Source: Aselliscus stoliczkanus
Taxonomy: Eukaryota > Chordata > Mammalia > Chiroptera > Hipposideridae
Assembly (NCBI GenBank): GCA_033961575.1
Contig: CM066736.1
Location: forward strand, 80,934,852-80,998,851
Direction: 5' to 3'
Length of the DNA stretch: 64,000 nt
The notes beneath the pieces are model-generated. The model was not told where the DNA came from. It ran no database searches and was given only the letters and a program-made list of their open reading frames with translations. The position numbers and the translations under genes are program-made. Below are positions 55,538 to 64,000 of this stretch, in pieces (within the stretch, counting starts at the first letter, position 1; each line of letters begins with the position of its first letter).

Positions 55538-57119
55538 TTTAGCTGTCTCCCTGTGTTTCTTTCTGTGTATTAGGTATTTGGTAGGGCTGCTATGTCTTCC
55601 AGTCTTAGTAGAGATGCCTTATGTAGTTAGTGTCCTATGGGGCCCAGTTGTGCAGTCTCCCTGGTCACTGGAGCTGGGTGCTTCAGGTATGTCCCTTGTG
55701 TGAGCTGTGTATGTTCTCCTGTTGTTTGCATGTCAATGAGGGGAATTCACACTTGGGTTAATTAATTGTGAGGACTGACTGTGACTACAGTGGAGTAGCT
55801 ATTGTGCAGGATGTGACCCTACAGAGCAGGATTCACTTTACCAGGGTTCTGTTGCCTTCTCAGTTACCCCTTTGGAAGTGTGATCCTTGCAAGTTGCTAG
55901 GTAGATCTCTGGCTTGGTCTGAAGTAGGCCTCCAAGTGTGCCAATTCCCAGGGTCTCCTAGGAGGAGCACGGCTGCAAGCCAAGTTCAGCCACAGCCTAT
56001 GCCTTGCCCAGGGCCACCTGTCATGAGCCATAAAGCAATCCAAAGATGGCCACCTCCCATACTGGGCATGGAGGTACTTCAAGAGGCCCAGCCATGAACT
56101 GTGACCCATTGTTGCTAGTGCTGGGCTTGGGGCTGCTTAGCAAAAGATAAGGGACACACTACAGCCATATACTGTTTGTGTGAGTGTTATGAACCTTTGA
56201 GAGATTTTAGGAAAGTCCACATCATAAGCTAAGACAGGCTGTTTGTACAGAAACAACACTGGCAGAGGTTTGGGTGTGCCCAAAAGTTGGGTGAGGCGTG
56301 GTCTCCAGGAATCCCCAAGACAGGGTGAACAAATGGTGTTAGCCAGGTTGATGGAAACTCAGATATGGTGGTGGCCTGTGTCTACACAACAGGAAGGGGA
56401 GGGCTCAACAAAATAACAATCACTGCCATCACCTCCTCTGTCCAAGAGAAAGCTGCTCCTCCAGCCCTCGCCCTGAAGTTAGACAACTCACTTCTTCCCC
56501 ATATTTCCCTTGGGCCTTTTGAGCTGCTGCCCCAGTGCTGGAGCTCAGAGCAAGTGAGTCCATCAGTGAGGAATTCCATGTGTGGACACTTTAAGAGAGT
56601 GCCTGGGACTACAGTTGTCCTTGTTTAACTCAGCCACAATCTCTGCTGTTTTTTACATCCACAAATTATGGGAACTTCTCTTCCCAGCACTGGGACCCTG
56701 GGCTGAGGAGCCTGATATAAGGCTGGGACCCCTTACTTCTCCATGGGGGACCAACACAGTGAAGATATCTCTCCCAATTTTTAATGGTTACATGTGGGTG
56801 TGGGACAGCCCGTTCTGTGTCTCTGCCCCTCCTACAGACTCCAGGTGGCTTCTTCTGTATGTCTTTAGTTGGAGAGCTTCAGTTCAACTAGACTTTGGGT
56901 GATTCTTAATGATGGTTGTTCTGTAATTTAGTTGTAATTTTGATGTAGTCTTGCAAGGAGGTAAGCACAGTGTTTACCTATTCCACCATCTTGACAGGAA
57001 GCCCTTAAAATCTTGAATGACATATATGTATGAGGCATGATCAAACAATATGGTGAATGTTTAAATAAAAAAAAATATTATAGTAAAAGACATATTGTCA
57101 TTAACAACCTTCAGAATAC

Positions 57120-57595
57120 TACCCCTCATTTCGAACACACTTATCCCTTCATTCTTGCCACTTTCTGAAGAAGTTCTGGAAGTCCTCTTTTATGAGTGTC
57201 TTTAGCTGTGCTGTCATTGATGTCTCAATGTTCTGAATCAATTGAAAACCTTTACTTTTTATGGTCATTTTGCCTGTGGGGAAGAGCCTGAAGTCGCAAG
57301 TTGCCAGATCCAGTGAATAAGGTGGATGAAGACACACCGTATTGTTTTTATTTGACAAAATTTGCAGTACACCAGGAGTGATGTGTGACACGGAGCATTG
57401 TCATGATAGAGGATGATTTACAGCACACTTTAGAACACATGTTCTCTCAACTGTAACTCACACCAGACTGATTGCACTGAACAAGTTGAAACTTGTCACA
57501 CATTGTACTAAAGTTTGACATGCTGCTTCCCATGTTAAGATCCCTGCCTTGCCATTGACACTTGGCAGCATCATTCACTGTATTAAGTGATCACA
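57120..57595 (-). pseudogene. Mariner transposase C-terminus, left arm
   Basis: The 57,149-57,391 frame reads 'SHITPGVLQILSNKNNTV', 'HPPYSLDLATCDFRLFP' (third catalytic Asp region of DD34D), 'MTIKSKGFQLIQNIE' and 'KTLIKEDFQNFFRKWQE', the usual mariner C-terminus. Homology extends upstream in other frames to about 57,595. N-terminus absent. It differs from the transposases at 30,436 and 60,407, so it is another lineage. Confidence 0.85.
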
Positions 57596-57599
57596 ACAG

Positions 57600-57975
57600 G
57601 AAAGGCTCCATATCACACATCACTTCTAGTATAGCAATTTTTGTCAAATAAGAACATTACGGTGTTCTCATCCACCTTGTTCACCAGATCTGGTACTGTG
57701 TGACTTCTGGCTCTTCCCCAAAGTCAAAATGACCAAGAAAGGTAAACATTTTTTTTTTTTTGAGGGCAGTGTCACTGGCCCTCATCTGTGGGACCGAACC
57801 AGGGTTGCTGGCTTCCCAAGCCAGCGCTTAACCACTGCGCCACTCGGCCGGTCCTGAAAGGTAAACATTTTGAATGGATTCAGGACATGGAGGCAGTCAT
57901 GACAGCATAACTAAAGATACATAAAACATGACTTCCAGAACTACTTTAGAAAGTGGCTAGAACAATGGGATAAGA
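57600..57975 (+). pseudogene. Mariner transposase C-terminus, right arm (inverted)
   Basis: Plus-strand translation in shifting frames gives pieces matching the left arm: 'LSNKNITVF', a CDF/WLFP-like stretch and 'DFQNYFRKWLEQWDKI'. The opposite orientation to the left arm proves an inverted duplication. It has stops and frameshifts and is interrupted by the SINE at 57,753-57,855. Confidence 0.78.
57753..57855 (-). mobile_element. tRNA-derived SINE, monomeric, inside mariner
   Basis: Same SINE as at 8848-8949: antisense 'gagggcagtgtcactggccc', 'cccaagccagcgcttaacca', T-rich tail on the left. A 16-bp duplication 'gaaaggtaaacatttt' lies at 57,737-57,752 and 57,856-57,871. Younger than the mariner it interrupts. 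Confidence 0.9.
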
Positions 57976-58041
57976 TTGTTTGAAGCAAGGTGGAGTATTT
58001 TAAAAAAGATTAATGGCAATTTGTCTTTTACTGTAACAATT

Positions 58042-58700
58042 TTTTTATTAAACTTGATTGGAGTGACATTTGTTAGTAAAGTTACATAGGTTTCAAGTAT
58101 ACAATTCTGTAGTACATCATCTATATGTCACATTGTGTGTTTACCACCCAGACAGAATCAGTTTTCCTTCCATCACCGTATATTTGACCGCTTTTACCCT
58201 CATCTACCACCCTCTGCCCCCCTTGCTCTCTGGTAACCACTAAACTATTGTCTGTGTCTATGAGTTTTTGTTTCTTCATTTGTTTGTCTTGTTCCTTTGT
58301 TGTTTTCAGTTTTATATACCACATATCAGTGAAATCATACAGTTCTCGACTTTTCCTGCCTAACTTATTTCACTTAGCATAATACTCTCAGGATGCATCC
58401 ATGTTGTCACAAATGGCACTGGTTCATCTTTTCTTATGGCATGATAGTATTCCATTGTGTATATATGCTACACCTTCTTTATCCAATCATCTATCGAAGG
58501 ACACTGGTTGTTTTCAAGTCTTGCCACTGTAGATAAAGCTACAATGAACATCACATCACATACATCTTTATGGATAAATGCTTTCAGATTTTTTTGGGAA
58601 GAATACCCAAGAGAGAGATTGCTGGGTCATATGGTAATTTTATTCTTAATTTTTTGAGGAACCTCCACACTGCCTTCCATAGCAGCTGCATCAATCTGCA
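58042..58700 (-). mobile_element. L1 3' fragment inside mariner
   Basis: Antisense L1: T-rich tail, shared 3' end ('caagtatacaattctg', 'accacccagacagaatcag'), 3'UTR and the very end of ORF2 ('attgctgggtcatatggtaa'), truncated at about 58,700. It separates the right mariner arm from its terminal 45 bp. Confidence 0.85.
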
Positions 58701-58746
58701 TATTTTTAATTTAAACAGTCACCATATTGTTTGATCACACCTTGTA

Positions 58747-59480
58747 CTGTGTGGATAAATAAAAGTGAGGTTTACATTTAGAGGCATTTGTGATATTTGA
58801 GGCTGATATCCATCCACACTCAGTGACAGGATGCCTGGCTAGAAGCTAGTGAGATTATCAGTATGAAAAAAATGGCCAGGATTCGGCACTTAAGTAGTGT
58901 ATATTTTGTCTCCCTTAAATATTTGAAAATAATGTTAGTGTTAATTTAGTTCGTGCAGCTCATACCGTTAAGAAAGTAATTGAAAGGCTGAATCTTTTTG
59001 TGCATGAAATACCTTTAAAACATGTGGAAAAGAACTGCTGAATTGTGGGTTTTATGTGCATTTTATTCAATCTGACAATTCCAAAAGGAGTGAAAGAGTC
59101 TCTGAATTTTGATTAAAGGGTAAATGCCTTTGAATTATTATTGTGATCAATCGAGATTGTTGACAATGTACTTAATATTAGATAAGACACTGGAAACATA
59201 ACTTCTGCCCAAGGGTTTTGAAATCCACATTATGTTAAGTACGTGCTGTGTGAAATGTAATTCATCTCAACTTAACCAAACTTTTTCATTAAAGTTCTAT
59301 TTATGGTACTGGACAAAGAGGTATTTACACTTTAAAGTAGTCCAGTGTGCTTGATTAAAGTGTATTGGAAATAAACTAGTCTTTTTCCCGTATAGGGAAA
59401 CTATTTTATAGATGACAATCTTAATTGCATGTAGTCATTTATGAAAGTATTTGCTTGTAGTAATAAAAGAACTACAGATT
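58747..59480. other. Unassigned, single-copy-looking DNA
   Basis: 58,900-59,400 has no recognisable repeat or frame and is not low complexity; notable words include 'ttttgattaaagggtaaatg' and 'cttgattaaagtg'. Candidate conserved non-coding DNA on appearance alone. Confidence 0.4.
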
Positions 59481-59712
59481 AAATAAAGATGAAATATTAA
59501 TACCTACAAGAATATTTGAATATTATATAAATGATAAATATTATATTTAATACTAATATAATAAACATAATATATTTATTTTTATGTTTAGTATTTATAA
59601 ATATTTAATAAAATAAGATTTGTTTAATATGAATATTTAATACCTACATATAGTATAAAATATAAAAATACAATAAAATATTAAAATTTTAAATATTTAT
59701 ATTTAACATTAC
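59481..59712. repeat. AT-rich low-complexity block
   Basis: More than 85% A+T with many 'aatattta'/'tatttaata' words, no regular period. Confidence 0.8.
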
Positions 59713-59714
59713 CA

Positions 59715-60235
59715 AGTGGTGGTGAAGCCGTAGAGCAACTGTAACTCTCTTACTTATAGAATGTGAAGTGGTACAGTCAATTTAGAAAATTGTTTGGCAC
59801 TATTTATTAAAACTGACCAACAGTTTTACTCCTAGGTATAGCTCTATCCAATTGAAATGCATACAGATGCCAAAAGTAGGTACAAATATGTTCACAGCAG
59901 CACTATTCCTAATAGCCAAATACTGAAGCAATCCAATGCCCATCAGTAGTGGAATGGGTAATTAGGTTATAGTAGATTTATGTATTACTTAAATGCAGTC
60001 AATAAAAATGAATAAACAAAATATTTTCAAATTCAAAAAGAAGAATGAATGTCACAGACATAAAGTTGAAGAATGAAGTGAAACATATAATAATATATCA
60101 GTATGATTTAATTTTTGTAAAATTCAAATACAGACAAAACTAATGTACGGCTAAGGAAATGGCAAATGTTGGAAGAGGGGTTATCTTTGGTCATGGGTTT
60201 TGATTAGCAGGAGGAATACAGAGATGCTTCTGAAA
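59715..60235 (+). mobile_element. Old L1 (L1M-type) 3' portion
   Basis: Sense L1: 'attcctaatagccaaatac', 'aagcaatccaatgcccatca', 'gtagtggaatgggtaa' is the ORF2 3' end seen in old mammalian L1s, followed by 3'UTR-like sequence. No open frame. Confidence 0.62.
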
Positions 60236-60239
60236 AACA

Positions 60240-60264
60240 TACACACACAGACACACACACACAT
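60240..60264. repeat. (CA)n microsatellite
   Basis: Short AC repeat with one GA interruption. Confidence 0.85.
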
Positions 60265-60296
60265 GTAAAAACATATATGTGTATTTGTAATATGTA

Positions 60297-60863
60297 CAAG
60301 GCCTGACACTTAAGTTCATGAACTCGTCCTAGAACAAGTCTTATATACCTCATTACTGAATATCACTACAATCATCTTCGAAGTACTCCCCTTGGGAAGC
60401 TATGCACTAACGCCAGCTCCCAGTCCACCCTTCAAAGCAATTTTGGAACTCTTTTTCTGTAATGGCCATTAGAGCTGTTGTCATATTACCCTTGATGTCC
60501 TGAATGTCGTCAAAATGTCTTCCTTTCAATATTTCCTTTATTTTCAGGTAAAGAAAGAAGTCATTGGGAACCAGATCAGGTGAGTAGGGAGGGTGTTCCA
60601 ATACAGTTATTTGTTGACTGGCTAAAAACTCCCTCACAGACAGTGCTATGTAGCTGGTGCATTGTTGTGATGCAAGAGTCATGAATTTTTGGCGAAAATT
60701 TAGTCATCTAACTTTTTCATACAGCCTTTTCAGCACTTCCAAATAGTAAACCTAGTTAACCGTTTGTCTAGTCGGTACAAATTCGTAATGAGCAATCCCT
60801 CTGATATCAAAAAGGTTAGCAACATCATTGCAACAAGTTCATGAACTTAATTGCCAGACCTCG
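60297..60863 (-). mobile_element. Internally deleted mariner
   Basis: TA at 60,295-60,296 and 60,864-60,865. Ends are inverted repeats over about 30 bp: left 'caaggcctgacacttaagtt', right reverse complement 'cgaggtctggcaattaagtt', both continuing 'catgaac'. 567 bp, under half a full mariner, keeping only the C-terminal end of the transposase gene. A different family from 30,355 and 57,031 by its ends and protein. Confidence 0.9.
60407..60682 (-). pseudogene. Mariner transposase C-terminal fragment
   Basis: 91 codons: 'HPPYSPDLVPNDFFLYLKIK' holds the third catalytic Asp; 'GRHFDDIQDIKGNMTTAL' and 'EKEFQNCFEGW' are the mariner C-terminus. The DNA-binding domain and the first catalytic motif are absent, lost with the internal deletion. 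The first codon assigned is arbitrary. Confidence 0.87.
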
Positions 60864-60962
60864 TATTCCCTATACTGTACTTTACTTCCCTATGACATCA
60901 ACTCATATTTTATTTTCTTATCTATGGATCAGATGTAGCATCACATACTAGTGATGCTAAAA

Positions 60963-60989
60963 TGTGTGTGTGTCTGTGTGTGTGTGTGT
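60963..60989. repeat. (TG)n microsatellite
   Basis: Imperfect TG repeat of about 13 units. Confidence 0.88.
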
Positions 60990-61009
60990 TTTGTTTGTTT
61001 TATACATAC

Positions 61010-61222
61010 AGATGACACAGGGGATTGGATTGGTTCCAGGACTCTCCCTGGATGTGAAAACCTGCAGATGCTCATGTCTTTTATATAAAATGGCATATAA
61101 CAATGCATCCTGTCAGCCTTCCACATCTGCAGATTCCCACCAGAAGACCAAAAATACTGTTTTTGATCAGAGTTTTGTTAAATCAGCAAATGTAGAACTC
61201 AGGTATACATAGGACCAACTAT
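61010..61222. mobile_element. MER2-like (pogo/Tigger) relic
   Basis: 'ggattggattggttccagg', 'gatgctcatgtcttttatat', 'aaaatggc' and the far end 'gaactcaggtatacatagg' match a remembered MER2-class pogo element, shortened in the middle. No transposase. Confidence 0.6.
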
Positions 61223-61559
61223 AAATATACTCATATAGTCAATGATATTTGAATAACTTTGTATGGTACTAGATAGGTATTAGACTTATCAGGATGATCA
61301 CTTCATAAGTTAGATAAATGTGTAATAACTATTATGTATACTTCTAACTAATATAATATTGAATGTCAACTGTAATTGAAAAAAAAAGATGATGGAGAGT
61401 GGATGAATGGTTGGAGATAGAGATTGAAATGTAGACATAGACATAATCAGGGTAGAGTTGGAAAAGGGTATGACTCAGATACCCTAGTAGTTTTTGAAAC
61501 CAGTTTATTTATTCCACTTTTCATTCATTTATTTGTTTACTCATCCATTGATTTAATAA

Positions 61560-61975
61560 ATGAATCTGTCAATTAATCAAACATTTTATTGTTTCTACTA
61601 TGTGACAGACATGGTACTGGGATAAGTGATGAACAAAACAGGCAAGAATCTGTTCTCATGAACCTTACTTACAGTATGTTGGGAAAGAAATACAGTGGAA
61701 TAGTAAATAAAAAAAACAAACAAGAAAAGCACATTATTTATGATGCTAAAAATCAAAATAAAACAATGAGACAAAATGTAATTGGGTAGGATCAATTGAC
61801 AAAAGAATATTTTAAAGAGATGACATCTGAACTAATATCTCAAGGATGAGAATGAACTGGTATTCTCATAAAAGAAAAGTATAGACAATTAAGGGTGATA
61901 AAGTGCACTTTCTATGAGACAAATAGAAAACAGCATGGATGATATATAATGAGTGAAGGAAATTGTGGTAGGAGA
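61560..61975 (-). repeat. L2 LINE relic
   Basis: 'tttctactatgtgacagac', 'tggtactgggataagtgatg', 'gaacaaaacaggcaagaatc', 'gagatgacatctgaactaa' and 'caaggatgagaatgaac' are in antisense L2 order. Frames at 61,589-61,795 are not genes. Confidence 0.58.
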
Positions 61976-61984
61976 TATATTTGG

Positions 61985-62105
61985 ATATGTAAGCAGCTTA
62001 TACCTGGCCTCCCAAAGGCCTGGCCACCTAACACCATTACCTATGGGGTTAGATTATAATGTGTGAATTTCAGGAGGACATAAACATTTAGACCACAGCA
62101 ACAAC
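61985..62105 (-). mobile_element. MaLR LTR fragment
   Basis: Reverse complement starts 'tgctgtggtctaaatgttta', continues 'tgtcctcctgaaattcac', 'aatggtgttaggtggcc', 'aggcctttgggagg': the 5' end of an ancient MaLR (MST/MLT1-type) LTR. Only about 120 bp remains; no internal genes. Confidence 0.65.
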
Positions 62106-62256
62106 GATGCTACTTGTAGGCTATATCAACAGATAAGCTGTGACTTTTAATTTATTTCTTGACCTGGTTGTGCTTGACTCACTCACTGAATAGATGTGAC
62201 TAAGCCTGCATTTAGCAGGCATCACTTATTCCAGCTCTGAATTAATAAAGTTAAAA

Positions 62257-62435
62257 CAATGTTTCTCAACCTTGACTGTTCATTTAGAATCTCCTGGGGA
62301 GCTTTTAAAAACCCAGCTGCCCAGGCCTTACTCAAAACCAATTAAATGATAACCCCTGGAATTGGAGCACAAGCATTGCTATATTTTTAATTTCCCCAAG
62401 TGATTCCCATGGATAGCCAAGGTTGAGAACCACTG
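62257..62435 (+). mobile_element. MER5A, complete
   Basis: 'caatgtttctcaaccttgac' to 'ccaaggttgagaaccactg' are inverted ends about 179 bp apart. Flanks 'agttaaaa' (62,249-62,256) and 'agttaaag' (62,436-62,443) are an 8-bp target duplication with one mismatch. Ancient hAT-Charlie non-autonomous element. Confidence 0.85.
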
Positions 62436-62443
62436 AGTTAAAG

Positions 62444-63594
62444 GTTGGTAACCTTCACAAGGCTGTTGAGAAGGTTCAATTAGGTAACCTGTATGACACT
62501 TCTAAGCATTAGCTTTTATAAGCATGGCACTGCTATGAACAGTACTATCATAAGAGCATTCAATAGCTCTTCAAGGATTTTCTATTTTCTATGCCAGGCC
62601 ACACCCACAGGCATAGAATACAATTAAAAAGCCTGCCCTGGTAGATCCACTGTAGATCATGCTTCAAAGTTCGATTCTCCTAAATATGATTTCCCAGATT
62701 TCTACTCAAAGGTGAAAAAGAAAATGAAGGTTTTTCTCACAAATGACAGCTAAGAAAATTTCCAATGTCAACTTCACATCACACTGAACTTTTAAGAATA
62801 ATGTGTCTGTGGAAGTAAAAGAAGTAGCTGAAATTTCAGCTCAAAGGGAGTGAGTCAGGACAAGCAAGCATGAACCTATTATCAGGAGAGTTATGACAAA
62901 ATTCCTATGAATTAGGTGTCAGTTGAGTAATTTCATTTTACTTCATATTCAAACATCTTGTTCTCATCTAAAAACTATGCAATGTGGTTAAAGGGCATTT
63001 TAACCTTAATTGTAATTTAGAAACCTAAAATTCCTTTATATTCATTTTTAAAACCACTAACCTATCTTAATACTCCATTTCATAGCAGATTTAGTGATAA
63101 CAGCGCAACAGTGAGAGAAGGGCACCCATGGAAATAAAAATAGAAATAGACTCATGAAGTGTCATTCACTTATTTCTCTTAGAAGGTTAGGGGGAGAAAA
63201 AAATAAATAAAAAATAAACCTTAAAAAAGGGGTACAAAGTATATATAGATAGAGAAATTTTGCAGTGAGATTTGACATGGTCATTTATAGATCTTTCTGT
63301 AGAGTTTAGGTAAAGACAGATAACCAAAATTGTAGACTGAGTCACAACTATCCAGAAAATGGCCTTTCAGTCTTGTGAGGATAAAATGTTAGAGGCATTT
63401 TATGGACATGTGAACATTTTATCAAAATCCCTCTTCCATTTTACAGGATAGGAAAGAGAAAGACTAAGCTTTCTTTTGTTTGGCGCTAGCACGGGGATGA
63501 TGGGAGACACTGAAAGTAGGAGTAGAGAGGTAGCCCTGAGCCATGTAGGAATGTGAGGTCCAAGGAGATAGAAACAGAAGTCTTTCATTGACAA
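62444..63594. other. Unassigned DNA
   Basis: No gene or named repeat. Minus-strand frames at 63,400-63,736 have low-complexity Ser/Leu composition and run into L2 sequence. Confidence 0.38.
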
Positions 63595-64000
63595 CCAGTG
63601 TATAGGAAATCTTAACTATGTGTTGGATACTGGGGAGCAAATGGTGAGTAAGACAAAGAAGGACTTTATCTTCCCAGAATATATAATCTAGTGGGAATAA
63701 ACCATCAAATGATAAATACAATGAAATAGGAGGCACTACAGACTGCTGTGGTGGACAAACCTAATCCAGAAAGTCAGAGAAGGCTTCATGGGAAAGAGAC
63801 TCTTTAAGATGGTACCTGAAAAGCAAGAAGTAAGTACTTATCCAGAAGAGGAAGAAAGTAGAGAGGCCTGTTTCAGATAAAGACTCAATGATGAGAGAAA
63901 ACAGGCACTGTTGAGAGACTAAAACAATTTTTGGAATGCCTGGAATAGGACTAAAAGAAAAAGAAAGGGAGGTTGTTTGAAGACCTATTACAGAAGGAAA
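63595..64000 (-). repeat. L2 LINE relic, runs off window
   Basis: 'gtgttggatactggggagc', 'aatggtgagtaagacaaag', 'tataatctagtgggaataaa', 'cagagaaggcttcatgggaa' are antisense L2. Continues to the window edge. Confidence 0.6.

Larger units (their letters stand above)
53205..57004 (-). mobile_element. Older ORF1-only L1 (HAL1-type), antisense
   Basis: On the minus strand the element begins near 57,004 with 'gggcttcctgtcaagatgg', an L1-like 5' end. A 5'UTR of about 1.4 kb follows, then ORF1 (about 55,537-54,690), an AT-rich segment, an L1-like tail piece (reverse complement of 'acccaaaagtgggattactg') and a long 3' region ending in a T-rich stretch near 53,205. No reverse transcriptase or endonuclease homology lies between ORF1 and the 3' region. 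The ORF1 is clearly related to that at 34,392 but carries more damage, so this copy is older. No target duplication could be fixed. The 5'UTR frames at 55,350-56,902 are not genes. Confidence 0.82.
57031..58744. mobile_element. Palindromic mariner with nested SINE and L1
   Basis: TA dinucleotides (57,029-57,030 and 58,745-58,746) flank the unit. Left end 'tgaggcatgatcaaacaata'; right end reverse complement 'caaggtgtgatcaaacaata'. Unlike a normal mariner, inverted similarity runs deep: 'agtaaaagacatattgtcat' on the left is mirrored by 'tggcaatttgtcttttac' on the right, and both arms carry the transposase C-terminus pointing outward. With the SINE (57,753-57,855) and the L1 (about 58,042-58,700) removed it is about 0.95 kb. 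Arm junction near 57,595. Confidence 0.85.

Noticed and set aside
55350..56902. Series of 70-117-codon frames resembling a multi-exon gene
   Set aside because: They lie in the ORF1 N-terminus and 5'UTR of the older antisense HAL1-type element; no shared frame or splice logic.

Overview
The window looks like 64 kb of intergenic or deep-intronic DNA from a placental mammal, most likely a bat. I find no host protein-coding exon, rRNA or tRNA gene, CRISPR array or bacterial-type gene. Reading frames are short and almost all lie in repeats or simple-sequence tracts. Every frame with recognisable protein similarity belongs to a transposable element. Bat origin is inferred from the combination of young tRNA-derived SINEs (boxes A and B, 3' tails seen in several copies), L1 with bat-like 3' ends, and several lineages of terminal-inverted-repeat DNA transposons (mariner, hAT, piggyBac-like) that are younger than the ancient mammalian MIR/L2/MER5 layer. 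The SINE heads resemble those of non-vespertilionid bats; that is from memory and not tested.

Layout. 1-10.9 kb: MIR and L2 relics, an (TA)n-(GA)n-(CT)n compound microsatellite, a mariner-type MITE (5414-5635) and a small tRNA SINE (8848-8949). 10.9-15.4 kb: one L2 split by a hAT MITE with 8-bp target duplications and by a 1.6-kb antisense L1, followed by a second L2 and a dimeric tRNA SINE. 15.4-30 kb: L2/MIR relics, an old hAT copy, a 115-bp piggyBac-like element flanked by TTAA (22561-22683), a second copy of the mariner-type MITE (27120-27329) and microsatellites. 30.2-31.7 kb: a full-length 1287-bp mariner inserted in a MIR, its transposase gene broken and lacking the first catalytic Asp. 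33.3-36.05 kb: a 2.77-kb L1-type retrotransposon with 16-bp target duplications, a GC-rich 5'UTR with tandem monomers and an ORF1, but no ORF2 (HAL1, or half-L1, architecture). 36-53 kb: mostly single-copy-looking AT-rich DNA with MIR/L2/hAT relics and a 433-bp composite SINE with a perfect 16-bp target duplication. 53.2-57.0 kb: a second, older, antisense HAL1-type element. 57.03-58.74 kb: a palindromic mariner carrying a SINE and an L1 insertion. 59.7-64 kb: old L1, an internally deleted mariner (60297-60863), a MER2-like pogo relic, MaLR LTR, MER5A and L2.

How the parts relate. Nothing forms an operon or host pathway. The parts are autonomous elements, their deleted derivatives and SINEs that use L1 machinery. 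The most notable signals are two ORF1-only L1 elements of different age with related ORF1 proteins, three unrelated mariner structures (one palindromic), the miniature piggyBac-like element with internal direct repeats, and a 3' module shared by two SINE types. Family names were assigned by eye from remembered consensus sequences. Boundaries given by target-site duplications are firm to within a few bases; those of MIR and L2 relics are approximate.
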